From assembly GCA_958450325.1 (NCBI GenBank), contig OY288243.1, positions 48,438,878 through 48,502,877 of the forward strand: a stretch of DNA of 64,000 nt, written 5' to 3'. The DNA is from Agrostemma githago (Eukaryota > Streptophyta > Magnoliopsida > Caryophyllales > Caryophyllaceae). Made by a program: the position numbers and the translations under genes. Each line of letters begins with the position of its first letter. Position 1 is the first letter of the stretch. Positions 33,220-43,600 of the stretch are shown here, in pieces. Under the pieces are notes generated by a model. That model was not told the origin of the DNA. It did no database searches and saw only the letters and a program-made list of their open reading frames with translations.

Positions 33220-33349
33220 TTAGGAATAAGAAGGGAAAATTGGGGAGAGGATTCGCGGTTGAGTGTAGAGAGAAGGTAGAGAGTGAAATCTTTTTTGAAG
33301 TATGAATGAGGCGAGGGGGGTCGGCTAGTATTTGATGCGAGTTAGGCAA

Positions 33350-33600
33350 GCGGGCGTCCGACAGTGGACGCCCGAAAAAAATTTCTAAGACCAGAGCGGG
33401 CGTCCGTTAATGGACGCCATATGTACCCCTTTGGTGTCCGACAGTGGAAGCCATTAAGGCCCATATGGCGTCCGCCTCAATATTTCCCTTCCAACCTTTT
33501 ATCGGACGCCATTTTTAGCGTCTGACAGTGGACGCCCGCTTTTTGACTCAGACGCCATTTAGGCGTCAGTATGCCCAGGACGCCCTTCAGGTGGATGCCC
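33350..33600. repeat. CACTA right subterminal repeat array
   Basis: Multiple direct and inverted GCGTCC...GGACGCC units mirror the left array. The two arrays share the CCGACAGTGGACGCC phrase. Confidence 0.85.
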
Positions 33601-34784
33601 GGGGCTGCTTTTCTTGTAGTGGTTGTGGGTAGCTCATATGTCGATTTTCGTGACCTGGAATGTACTCTAGGATACTTTGTGTGAGTTTGTGATGCTTACA
33701 ATGGACCAAATGAGACCATAACGATGCTGGATTTTCCCGAAACCACCTTTATTACGACCGAGGTCGAAAATGGGTGCTAGTGGGCTTTTCAAAATTTTGA
33801 TATTTTACTTCGAATTTTGAGTTTATTTTGACCTGTTTGGGCTGTCTTGACTTGATCCGAAGTGCATTGTTTGTTCTGTTTTTCAGCAGGAGATGGTACG
33901 AGATGTCTTGAGGGAGTCCCCATAGTTAGTACTAGCAGCGAGGCTACCGGTTCTAGATCATTGACTCCCCGGGTGGCTCGTAAGAGGCGTCGGAGTGCTC
34001 CTTCGCCTCGACTCGAGCCCGGTGCAGTGGATGAGGCCAACTTTGATCGAGTCACGAGGCGTACCTTGCCCGTGACGGTTGCTAGGAGGAAGCATGTGCC
34101 CACGCTTGGTGACGAGGCTGAGGAGGTTTCTTATGAGGATCCTGTTTGGGCTCAGGATTGGGATGGTCGGCAACTATTGCTTTGTCCAGACTTGCACGTG
34201 TGTAGCCGTACTGTAAACGACAAGGTGAGTACCTTGATTTTTGTCATTGACTTGTATTTTTACTTTGATTTGTACTCGTATCATTTGTTTATACTTTTAT
34301 TGTCGCGGTTCGCATCCCCCAGGTCCGGTGAGGACCTTCTCGGGTTTCACGACGTACCTGCAGATTTATTCTCAGATGCTTAGCCCCAAGGCTAAGGAGG
34401 TGGTTTTGGGGACGACCTTGGGTTCCTTAGTCGGACATTGAGTTCCAATGATAGGTTGTAAGACCAAGTGCAACTTAATGGTAGTTAGAGCGATAATAGA
34501 TCGCTTTCATGACACGACCTCGATATTCCACTTATCGTTTGGCAAGGTCGACATCACTTTGGAGGAGTTTGGGATAATCATGGGGCTACCTTGGAGTCTC
34601 GAGTTGATCAGGTGGGCTTCAAAGGGCCCTGGACTAGATAGTGTGGAGCTTAGGGGCTGGATTGGGGATTGTCTGGAGCCTTCGGCTTATAGTACGCCCC
34701 ATGCTTTGGTTAGTTCCTATATCACCAACCACTTTGAGAGAGTGGCGGTTTTAGAGGGTCGATAGCCCAGCACGGCAGTGTAGG

Positions 34785-37700
34785 CAGGCCCGTCTAACTG
34801 CCTGTACAATCTGTTCTGGGAACAGGGGCCCAATAAAAATAGGGCCCAATATGACTTGTTTTGAGTTTAAAAAAAAAATAGTATTACGTATAATTGGAAC
34901 TTGGAACCAGCAAGATGCCTCTTGTTCTCCTCATCTCCATAACTCCACTCCTCCATTTACTCATTCATTCAATGGATTTTTGGAGATTGAATTCTTCTTG
35001 GAAACTGGTAAGTTCCTCTTGGAAACTAGTATAATTTTTTTTTCTGTTAATCCCCTCCTCCTTTTATCAGATTTTATTTATATGAATGCTTTCCTAATCA
35101 TTCAATCATTCATTCAATTTTCTCCTCTGTCTCTCAACCCTTTCTCCTTCTCCTTCTTCCCTCTTTTGATTCCATGATCTTCATCGCACCTCAACAATTT
35201 CGATTCGGTTGATTTGTTGTATGTGATTATTTATTTGTTCGTGTTTTTTTTTTTGCGGAAATTGAATTCTGGAATTTCCAGACTAGAAATTGAAGTCTGG
35301 AAATTTGAATGAATTATTGATAGAGGAGAACCGTCAAATTCTGGAAATTGTGGATTTTTTTTGCAGACCGTCAAATCCCTCTTTCAGTCTGTACTCACCA
35401 AATTCTGAATTTTTTATTTGTTTACTGATTTTTTTTAATGTAAGATTTCTATTTGATTTTTCATACATCATTTTATTGAATATTGATTATCTAATTGGGT
35501 CTGATTTTGATTTTCTTAGGCGGACCGTTTTCGGACATTTATTGGAAGATTTTTACAATTGGGGAGTCCAAATAATGAATTTCTTCTGATTATACATTGC
35601 ATCAAAGAATCAGGTTATTTCGTTCCTTGATATATATTCCGTTACATATTGTGCATTATGTCTTCGGGTCTTAGAAAACAAGAGTCTGGTTATGCAAAAA
35701 GAAAGAAAAGGAAAAGAATAGAGGTGTTTAATGAATCTCAAAAAGGTGCTCTTGAAAAAATTTTGACCAAAAATCAAAATAATTCTAGTCAAAATGAGAA
35801 CATAGAGGAGAATGTGACATCGGTTGGTGATGTCCCGGTTCAGAATGTTAGTGAATGTGTCTTTACAGAAGAGCATACTGTTCCGGAATGTGATAAAGAC
35901 AATGATAATCGTGTTGTGAGTGCTAATGAAAATGACGAGCCTTGTAATTCTCGAGAAAAATTTCAAATTGATATATTTGATCCTAGAAATTGGGATATTC
36001 TAACGTCTCGGATGATTGATTCTCTAGTTGAGCAAGGTCTAAAAAGAGACACGACAGTAGAATATGGGCCACGAGATAGTCAGAATAAATTTTTTTCCAA
36101 GACGTTTTATACTAGAATTTTACTTAATGGAGAGAAATGTGATCGAGATTGGCTTGTTTATTCTAAAGAACTCGATAAAGTCTTTTGTTTTTGTTGTAAA
36201 GTATTTAGTAAAGTAAGACGAGGTCAATTAGTTAATGAAGGTTGTAATGATTGGATACATCTTAGCCAAAGACTTAAAGAGCACGAGACAAGTTCAGAGC
36301 ATATAAAAAACATGGCTAATTGGCATGAATTGAGATGGAGGCTCCAAAATAATCAAACGATTGATGAGTTAAATCAAAAACAAATTAGAAAAGAAAGAGA
36401 TCAATGGACTAAAATGTTGTCTAGAATTATTTCTGTGGTGAAGTTTCTTGCAAAAAACAATCTAGCTTTTCGAGGTAGTAATGCACGATTATTTCAAAGC
36501 AGCAATGGGAATTTTTTGCAATTGATTGAAATGTTTGGTGAATTTGATCCTGTTGTTCAAGAGCATATTCGAAAGATTAAAAATGAGGACATTCATTTTC
36601 ATTATCTTGGTCCTAGCATTCAAAACGAGTTGATCATTTTACTTGCATCTCGGATTAAGACTCAAATCATAAAAAATATTTTAAAAGCTAAATATTTCTC
36701 GGTGATACTAGATTGTACCCCTGATATTTCCCACCAAGAACAAATGTCATTGATAATAAGGTATGTGGACGTGTCTTCAAATTCTGTTAGCATTGAGGAA
36801 TCATTTTTAGGCTTTCTAAATGTTGATGATACTAGCGGTCAAGGATTATTCGATGTTTTGAAAAATGAGTTAAACAAATTGGATCTTGATATTGATGATG
36901 TAAGAGGACAAGGTTATGACAATGGAGCAAATATGAAAGGTAAAAACCAAGGAGTTCAAAGAAAGATGTTAGATATAAATCCTCGAGCTTTTTATATGCC
37001 TTGTGGTTGTCATAGTTTAAACTTGACATTATGTGACATGGCTAATAGTTGTGGTAAAGCTAGAGATTTCTTCGGTATTATTCAACGAGTTTATACAATA
37101 TTTGCAAATTCAAATAAAAGGTGGAAAATTTTCACAGATAATGTTGAATGGTTAACACCTAAACCTTTATCAGTTACTCGTTGGGAGAGTCGTATAGATA
37201 CTGTAAAGGCAATTAGATTTCAAGTTGGAGATATAAGAGAGGCTTTATTTGAAGTTGCTGAGAAGGATAATGATCCTAAAATAAGGAGTGAGTCTAAATC
37301 TCTTGCATTGAATGAGCTTGGTGATTTTGAATTTCTAGTTGCAATGGTTATTTGGTTTGAAATTCTTCATCATGTTAATTTGGTGAGTAAAGATTTACAA
37401 TCGAAAGACATGGTTATAGATGTTGCAATTGAAAAGATCAAAGGCTTACTTACTTTTTTTGAGCAATTTCGTGAAACTGGTTTTGATAATTCAATAGAAG
37501 AAGCTAAGAAAATTGCTCTAGAAATTAATATTGATCCGATATTTCCTCAGAGACGAGTGACTCGAAGAAAAAAGCAATTTGATGAGAGTCGTGATGATTC
37601 AGCTATAGTTACTGATCAATCTTCTCAAGAATCATTTAGAGTTAATTTCTTTTTGTACATTGTTGATCAAGCAATTGCTTCACTAAAATCTAGGTTTGAG

Positions 37701-38361
37701 CAATATAAAGATTTTGAGAGCATTTTTGGTTTTTTATTTTCGTCTAGCAAGTTAAATTCAATAGAAGATGAGACATTAAAATTACATTGTGCTTATCTTG
37801 CAGGTGCATTGAAAAAAGATGAACATGTTGATGTTGATGGAATCAATTTGTTTATGGAATTAAAATTTTTAAGAGGATTCTTGCCAAGCGAGAATATTGG
37901 ACCGATTGATCTTTTGAAGTTGGTGAAGCGTTTCGGTTGTTTTCCAAATGTTATGATTGCATATAGAATAATGTTGACTACTCCCGTGACCGTTGAGAGT
38001 GCCGAACGAAGCTTCTCCAAGCTTAAATTGTTGAAATCTTATATGAGGTCGACAATGTCGCAAGAAAGGCTAAATGGTTTAGCATTCATTTCAATCGAGA
38101 ACGATTTCTTAGAGCATATAGATCTTAAAGATTTGATCGATGAATTTGCCTCGGTGAATGCAAGGCGAACAACTTTATTTCGTAAAGATTGACATTGAGA
38201 AAATAATTTGCATTATTTATCATTTAATTTTTGTTTCAAATAAAATGTGATGAGTTTTGACATTTTGCGATTACTTAATTATTTAATTTAATTTTCCTTT
38301 GTAACGAGGGCCTCATCTTGGATTCTAGAACAGGGCCACTAAAAACCATTAGACGGGCCTG
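34785..38361 (+). mobile_element. Autonomous-looking hAT transposon (3577 bp)
   Basis: It has perfect 13-bp terminal inverted repeats, CAGGCCCGTCTAA at 34785 and TTAGACGGGCCTG ending at 38361. A perfect 8-bp duplication AGTGTAGG flanks them (34777-34784 and 38362-38369). One long transposase ORF (35658-38192) is open throughout. The 870-bp leader is non-coding with T-rich stretches and may hold a promoter and intron. The insertion interrupts an exon of the PMD pseudogene. Intact ends, duplication and ORF together point to a recent insertion. Confidence 0.96.
35658..38192 (+). CDS. hAT transposase with TTF-type zinc finger and DUF4371 core (844 aa)
   Basis: The start is taken as the ATG at 35658. 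A TTF-type zinc-finger region lies around residues 145-225 (DRDWLVYSKELDKVFCFCCK, then HLSQRLKEHETSSEH). The RNase H-like core (DUF4371-like, residues 260-500) shows a probable first catalytic aspartate in SVILDCTPD and a second in RGQGYDNGANM. The third acidic residue lies in TVESAERSFSKLK, at the start of the C-terminal hAT dimerisation region (about 770-830). Relatives are often named zinc finger MYM-type protein 1-like. It would cut and paste hAT elements in the nucleus. There is no stop or frame slip, so it could be functional. The nearby 651-bp hAT has different termini, so it is probably not a substrate. Confidence 0.95.
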   Translation: MSSGLRKQESGYAKRKKRKRIEVFNESQKGALEKILTKNQNNSSQNENIEENVTSVGDVPVQNVSECVFTEEHTVPECDKDNDNRVVSANENDEPCNSREKFQIDIFDPRNWDILTSRMIDSLVEQGLKRDTTVEYGPRDSQNKFFSKTFYTRILLNGEKCDRDWLVYSKELDKVFCFCCKVFSKVRRGQLVNEGCNDWIHLSQRLKEHETSSEHIKNMANWHELRWRLQNNQTIDELNQKQIRKERDQWTKMLSRIISVVKFLAKNNLAFRGSNARLFQSSNGNFLQLIEMFGEFDPVVQEHIRKIKNEDIHFHYLGPSIQNELIILLASRIKTQIIKNILKAKYFSVILDCTPDISHQEQMSLIIRYVDVSSNSVSIEESFLGFLNVDDTSGQGLFDVLKNELNKLDLDIDDVRGQGYDNGANMKGKNQGVQRKMLDINPRAFYMPCGCHSLNLTLCDMANSCGKARDFFGIIQRVYTIFANSNKRWKIFTDNVEWLTPKPLSVTRWESRIDTVKAIRFQVGDIREALFEVAEKDNDPKIRSESKSLALNELGDFEFLVAMVIWFEILHHVNLVSKDLQSKDMVIDVAIEKIKGLLTFFEQFRETGFDNSIEEAKKIALEINIDPIFPQRRVTRRKKQFDESRDDSAIVTDQSSQESFRVNFFLYIVDQAIASLKSRFEQYKDFESIFGFLFSSSKLNSIEDETLKLHCAYLAGALKKDEHVDVDGINLFMELKFLRGFLPSENIGPIDLLKLVKRFGCFPNVMIAYRIMLTTPVTVESAERSFSKLKLLKSYMRSTMSQERLNGLAFISIENDFLEHIDLKDLIDEFASVNARRTTLFRKD

Positions 38362-40124
38362 AGTGTAGGACGTCCGTCTGTGGTTATGGTACTTCCCGAG
38401 GGTTGACCCACTTCTCGGGTAAGGGCGAGAGGTTTAGTACTAGGATTTTGCCTTTTCTGCCTGACTTGATTCAGTTGGGACGCTTTGACTGGGTGATGGA
38501 AGCTTTTACGGAGATGACCCGCTGCCTGTAGGCCACGGTGAGACCGCAGAGGGTGGTTTCGAACTCTTCCATACCCATTGTGGGTCCAGGTCTCGTGCTG
38601 GAGGTTAGTTACCTAACTTGCGTTTGTTTTTTAGATTTTGGTTGGTTTTGTTTTTGTTTTGCTGAAGGTACCTCGGGTTTCACAGGCTTGGATCTACTCT
38701 TACTTTCTGTGCTTGGCACCTAAGACGGTGTCGGTTTGCCCGGCTAAGTTTCTGACTGGGATCGAGTGGAGGTTGGCTCAAAGCAAGACTACGACGAGCC
38801 ACTAATCGACGGAGAACCTGCTGCTGAACCAGCTGCATCTCGAGGATGTAAGTTTTCCCTTTTATTTGCTTTCTTAGGTAGCCCCCAAGTTTAGGAGTTT
38901 TGTGATGTACTGTAGGTTTAGTTGTGCATTTTGTGACCCGTCCTTGGGCCAACTACGAGGGTTTGCCCGTGTATGTAGGGGCTGAGTTGAGGCTGAGGAA
39001 CTACAGGAGGATGCTCCTCCCTGCACTATTCCGCCCAATGTGGTATTTGGGTAAGATGCTGGTGCGCAATGTCTCTATGACTGGTTCAGGGTTCCAGTTA
39101 ACCCTCCCCGGACCATGTTTAGGCCACCGACTACCGCTGAGGCTCACGAGGATAGGGACGACGAGGGAGGCGAGGTGTTACTGGTGTATGGTGCCTCGTA
39201 TGTGTCTCACGTCTGCCAGCGGTTGGCTTACCACCGCATTATGGTAAGTATCTGGTTATCGTTTGTTTGTTTTTTCCCTTGTTGTTTTAGGACTGTTTGT
39301 ATTTTGAACGTTGTGTTGTTTATTTTTTTTAGCTTGCCGACCCTAAAAATGCCATTCAGCCCCAGACTCCCTCTGACACTACTTAGGGTGGATGCGGCCG
39401 GTGTGGCTTTTACCGAGCCTCTTCCTCTTTGCTCTACGGAACATATGGAGGCCAAGATAGAGTGGCGCGACCGGGTGTACCGGGTAAGTTTTTTGATTTT
39501 GCTCAGAAGTTCCATTTGTGGGTTTTGTTGGCTAACTTGTTTTGGTTTTGTTGCTTAGGTTCCGTCGGCTTTCCATCAGCGGTTATGGCAGGCTGCCAAC
39601 TGCTTCCGGGCCTACGCATCGGGACCTCGATTGGTAAGTACTGTTTTTTTTTCGTGGGTGATTTTTAGGCTAGTTGCTCTATCTTTTCCTAAGGGATAAC
39701 TATGTCTTTCGCAGAATGTTCCCGACATGGTAGTGCAGTTGGGGGCGCGGGTGCTTGAGATTGAGGTGGTTGAGCTCCGCATGATGCAATATTTGCAGAC
39801 TTGGGATATCGAGATTGGTGGGTTGAAGAAGCAGTTGGCTCGGTCTCGGGGTGAGACCTCGGCACAGGGCCATGCTAGGGCTGAGGATAAGGTAAAGGGA
39901 GAGGCTGTGGCTGAGGATTAGGCCACTGATGTTGCTGGAAAGGTTTTTCCTTCCGCGGGGTTCATAGTACAGAGATGGCTACCGTGGATATGCTGGGAGG
40001 TATGGGTCGCTCGGTAGATGATGGTACAGGGTTTCCTACTTTCGATTTGGGGGATCTAGGTTTGAATGATAACCTCAGTGAGCTTGTATTGGCTGTTGCT
40101 GCAGCATCTAGGGGTCCTCCCTAG

Positions 40125-40833
40125 TTTGTAAACTCGGGTTTGTATTGGATTTGTATGCTTGTATATTTCATTGGATCTTCTTGCACTTGACCGACTTGCT
40201 TTGTTGCACTTCTGAAATGTTTGCTTAGATAACACGTAAACACTTCAAGCTTGACTTGTTTATGGTTTAGCCGCGATTTAAGATGTTTTAAATGCATTAG
40301 GATTATATAGGAGCGTGAAAATGTTTTTGTGGGATGCTTGAAATGTGTTAGTTTGAGCCGGGAATTGGATCAAGTAGTACGTCGATTAAAACATTTGACT
40401 CAAGATGTGCCAAACATGCATAAAGCATTTTGTTATTAAAACGTTTTGACCGAGTGTGTGTGCAAGGCTGGGAACGTGTATGACGCTTTAGGATGATGAC
40501 GCTTGTGTACAAAGCGAAGTAAAATGAAAAAAAGTTGGACCACTTTTTATGTTTTGTTGATAATCCCGTGCAAGGCTACAAATGTGTATCGACAGTGCCG
40601 CATAGAGCTACAACACGCCTAGGTGGGGTAGCTTACCCCCTAAAAGAAAAAAGAAAAAACGTCTAAGTTCGGTGGATTGAAGGGACGAAAATGGATCATC
40701 CGTTGCTTATAAGGGAACTTTCGTTCTTGCATGGTGCTTGTGACGTGCCTTCAAGCTTTGGAAAAAAAGAGGACTAACTTAGGAGGTTGTTCCTATTGCT
40801 TGGGGTTGTCGGATCTCAGAGAAGTTAAGGATC
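40125..40833. other. Tat copy B internal DNA after the PMD pseudogene
   Basis: No gene is supported. From about 40500 the sequence matches the far-left part of copy A (6400 onward), including the CACGCCTAGGTGGGGTAGCTT phrase at 40614 and 6507, which anchors the two Tat copies to each other. Confidence 0.6.
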
Positions 40834-41127
40834 GTGGAGATTGCTGAGCTACAGAATAAGGAAGCTATGCAGGCTAATGTCGCAAAATGCCCGAACAAAG
40901 ACAATGTTTCCGATCCTAGTGCCGTCAATTCGTCCAAGCGCGTCAAGACGGACAAGACCCATATTAAAGATGCAGATGCAGAAGGTGCGTGGGATTGGTT
41001 AGGCTCACAACTGGCTGGGAAGGTGAACGCTAGCTTGTATTCGAGAGGCCCACGATCAGAGGCCTACGGAAGCGCACCCGAGGGGCGAGGGAAAGGAAAA
41101 GATGGACCGGTAGGGCCCAACCATTAG
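40834..41127 (+). other. Conserved plus-strand reading segment in Tat copies
   Basis: This 97-codon open stretch begins near a VEIAELQNKEAM phrase and contains NVAKCPNKDNVSDPS and KRVKTDKTHI. A damaged version lies at 6700-6960 in copy A (VLQNKEAMWANV, then RPTEDGVTDPS). Conservation of the peptide between copies despite drift hints at former coding, perhaps a lost exon of the antisense gene. I do not recognise the family, and no ATG at the expected place is assured. Confidence 0.35.
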
Positions 41128-41314
41128 TATTATGTTGTATTATGTAATACTATGTATCGTATTAGTACTAGTTTTTGTAGAGTTTTGCTGACACGTTGTT
41201 TTTCTTATAGAGTACCCAGGTGATGGATGCTTGATGTAAAGGTCTCGACAAAGGCTTGATTTGCTTGATTTTCATTAATGAGAAGCACAAGGTTTTTTGG
41301 TTTTCATTTCGTGG

Positions 41315-41580
41315 TGGCTCGCAACTCGATTCTTCATTTTACCCGGAGCGCCCTTTCAAATTTTCACTCCGTCCTCGGCTTACCTTTTTATGTCTTTTTG
41401 GCCCTTCTTTTTGCACTTTTTTTGACGGCTCGCGACTCGATTCTTCATTTTGCCTGGAGCGCCCTTTCGGATTTTCACTCCGTCCTTGGCTCGTTATTTT
41501 TTTTACGACGACTCGTAGCTCGATTTTTCATTTTGCCCAGAGCTCCCTTTCGGGTTTTCACTTCGTACTCGGCTCGTCGT
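41315..41580. repeat. Tandem blocks in Tat copy B
   Basis: Three to four copies of the GGCTCGCAACTCG...CACTCCGTCCTCGG block seen at 7209-7372, spaced 82-112 bp. Apparent protein frames are repeat artefacts. Confidence 0.75.
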
Positions 41581-41691
41581 TTAGTGTGCTTTGTCATTGT
41601 AATCACTTGTTCATCGGAGCGTGTGTTGGGTTCTGATTTGCGCATGAATCGAATGTAGTCGATTTTGTTGGTTTGGTTGTACCCCGGAGAG

Positions 41692-41704
41692 GGCTGCCTA
41701 CGTA
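41692..41704 (-). other. Conserved Tat block, TACGTAGGCAGCC
   Basis: The minus strand reads TACGTAGGCAGCC, identical to 60802-60814. The flanks also match (GAACTACG and TTGATTCCGTC upstream, ACAACC downstream). Confidence 0.75.
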
Positions 41705-42879
41705 TCTCGGGTTAGACGGAATCAATACATGTTCGTAGTTCGTAAGATGCGAGTGATTTTGTGCTTTAGACTCGTTATGCCAATTATTGATGCGAGGTGT
41801 TTAAAGTGTTTTGCATGGGTTTTCACCCTAATTAAGAACTAAGGTAAAGCGATCGCGTGTGACCCTTTGAAAGTGACAATTACCAAGATGCCGCACTTGG
41901 GTCAAGGCAACTAGTTTGGATGTTTTTGGAATGTGGAGCTAGGTAGTAAGTGGCTTTGATGAATCAAAATATGGAGTTTGATTTTTGTGGAGTTAAGGAC
42001 ATGAGGTTACGTTTTCGTAATGTGGTAGGAAAAGGGAAGTTGAGTAAAAATGACTCAAACTTCAATCGGTCGGGATATACATCACGTGGGATCTGATTTC
42101 CATGTCTGACCCTAATGGTCGGGATTATTCTATCGGGCTTGAATCCTCAAAATTTCGGACTGTCTCCTAACAAGTGTCTCGGGAAGGTCTTAAGGGTTGT
42201 AATGTAGGAAGGCTAAAATTCAGTGTTAGCTGACTGGTCTGTTCGTTTACTCCCTTTTTGTTAGGACTTGTATTGGGTGATTTAAATTTGTTTTTGACCA
42301 CTGAACTTGGTCTCAATCGCTTTGCATCATTGAATTGGGCCTATTTGATTTGGCCTTGGTTTTTGTTTCTTTTCTTTTGGCTCCTTTTGGCTATTTCAGA
42401 CTTTTGGTTCGACTAGCACCTATGGTGGATTGTGGAAAATGGGTTTGCCTTCCGTATTTGATGACAAGCTAAGAGACTATCTAGATTCGTCATAGGATTC
42501 ATTAATGCTCATTCTAACGGATAGTTTTGTGGCTTTCTATACCGGACATGGACAAGTAAAAGAGAAAATGGGATCTCGGTTCTTGTAATTCCTCGTTGTT
42601 TTGAGGAGTCGATAATTGCATGACATGTATCTAAACGTGACGAGTCATAAGCGAATGTATTTGTGTAATTGTTCAAATCAAGCATTATCGAGGCTCGTAA
42701 TGGAAAAGAAATGATTGCATTTAATGATAAGACTCCGAAAGAATTAATGTTTAGACGGGACTAGGGAGGTCGGGACATGTTCCCCGTACCTCAGACTCAA
42801 CATAACAATGACGCTAGAAGGTAAATAACAATACTATGACTTGACCCTTCTATGACATTGACCTAGGCTCGGGGCCTTC
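41705..42879. other. Tat copy B, between the conserved block and gag
   Basis: It parallels 7501-8676 of copy A, including the CCTAACAAGTGTCTCGGGAA phrase (42166 here, 7945 there). It holds no gene that I can support on either strand and no reverse transcriptase motif. Confidence 0.6.
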
Positions 42880-43600
42880 TTCTTAGTCTTAGATCCTTAT
42901 GAAATCCCCCGGGAAAGCGACCCGTTGGTAGTGCTCTGGACTTATTTTGATTGATGGACTGTCAAAGGGTTTGAAATAACTTGTGACAAACATTGATGTC
43001 ATTATCTCTCCCTCAGTGTTTCGGAAGGTGAAGTCAGCCTTTTATCCGTTCGAGGGAGGAAATGTTCCTTCCTCGATCAAGATTTGGATCATGTGCTTTA
43101 GTGCAAAGCATGTTTCCGTATTGTGTCCATTAACTTGATGAAATACGCAATAGGCATTAGAACTCCATTTTTTGCTTCATTTTTCGACTGGCGGGTTCGA
43201 AGTTGGACCCATGGGTAAGAGTAGTCCTTGATCGACCAAGTGTTTGAGAGTCTCGGTGTAAGACAAGTCAATTGTGGTAAACTTCTTTCGTGACGCCTCT
43301 ACCTTGTTGGATATGGCCTTACAAGACCTTGGAGGTTATTTATGTATTGGTCTTAGGAGGGTTTGATTGGGCGGAACGTTCGGAGGACCCACTTAGAGTA
43401 AGCCCCTGGATTTTGTAATCCACTGAAATGGTATTTGCTTCGCTTTCCATGTCTCTACTTTCTAGGAAATCGAGGCGATTATTAATGTTGCGGACATAAG
43501 AACTCATATGGGTTACCGAGGCATGGACTTTGTGAACTAAATCGGTTAGGGTGTTGACATCATTGTGGATGCTCTCGATGGCGTTTGAATCCGTGGACAT
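42880..43600 (-). pseudogene. Tat-type Gag, decayed (copy B)
   Basis: An ATG at 43600 opens an 86-codon frame (MSTDSNAIESIHNDVNTLTD, with a heptad-like VRNINNRLDFLES). Further pieces in other frames include LLLPMGPTSNPP and a knuckle-like AYCVFHQVNGHNTETC, followed by LKHMIQILIEEGTF. Several stops interrupt. The order and motifs equal those in copy A. Confidence 0.65.

Larger units (their letters stand above)
14818..33621 (-). mobile_element. CACTA (En/Spm) DNA transposon, 18.8 kb including nested elements
   Basis: The left end is CACTACAAGAA and the right end is TTCTTGTAGTG, with GTT duplicated on each side (14815-14817 and 33622-33624), as expected for CACTA transposition. Both ends have subterminal arrays of a GCGTCCGACAGTGGACGCC motif. 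The genes run right to left in the usual order: a TnpD-type transposase (30746-32070), then a TnpA-type gene (15430-30665). An Athila element, a small hAT and a Cassandra-type solo LTR have inserted since; without them the CACTA would be about 4.9 kb. TnpD has lost most of its length and TnpA has stops, so the copy cannot move by itself, although its termini look usable in trans. Confidence 0.95.
33887..40124 (+). pseudogene. Plant mobile domain (PMD) gene, multi-exon, decayed and split by a hAT
   Basis: Exons inferred from GT-AG borders are 33887-34224, 34323-34784 joined to 38370-38603 across the hAT, 38668-38846, 38916-39243, 39333-39483, 39559-39633 and 39715-39921. Tail coding is possible to 40124. 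Exon 2 encodes RAIIDRFHDTTSIFHLSFG, then VDITLEEFGIIMGLP, which matches the PMD (aminotransferase-like) fold. PMD proteins include MAIN/MAIL1 of Arabidopsis and many transposon-borne relatives. The last exon encodes a coiled-coil-like stretch (LEIEVVELRMMQYLQ). TGA at 34439-34441, TAG at 34763-34765 and several stops after the hAT site show loss of function. The gene is antisense to the flanking Tat sequences and may be an extra antisense ORF of that element; a stranded host gene is the alternative. Confidence 0.68.
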
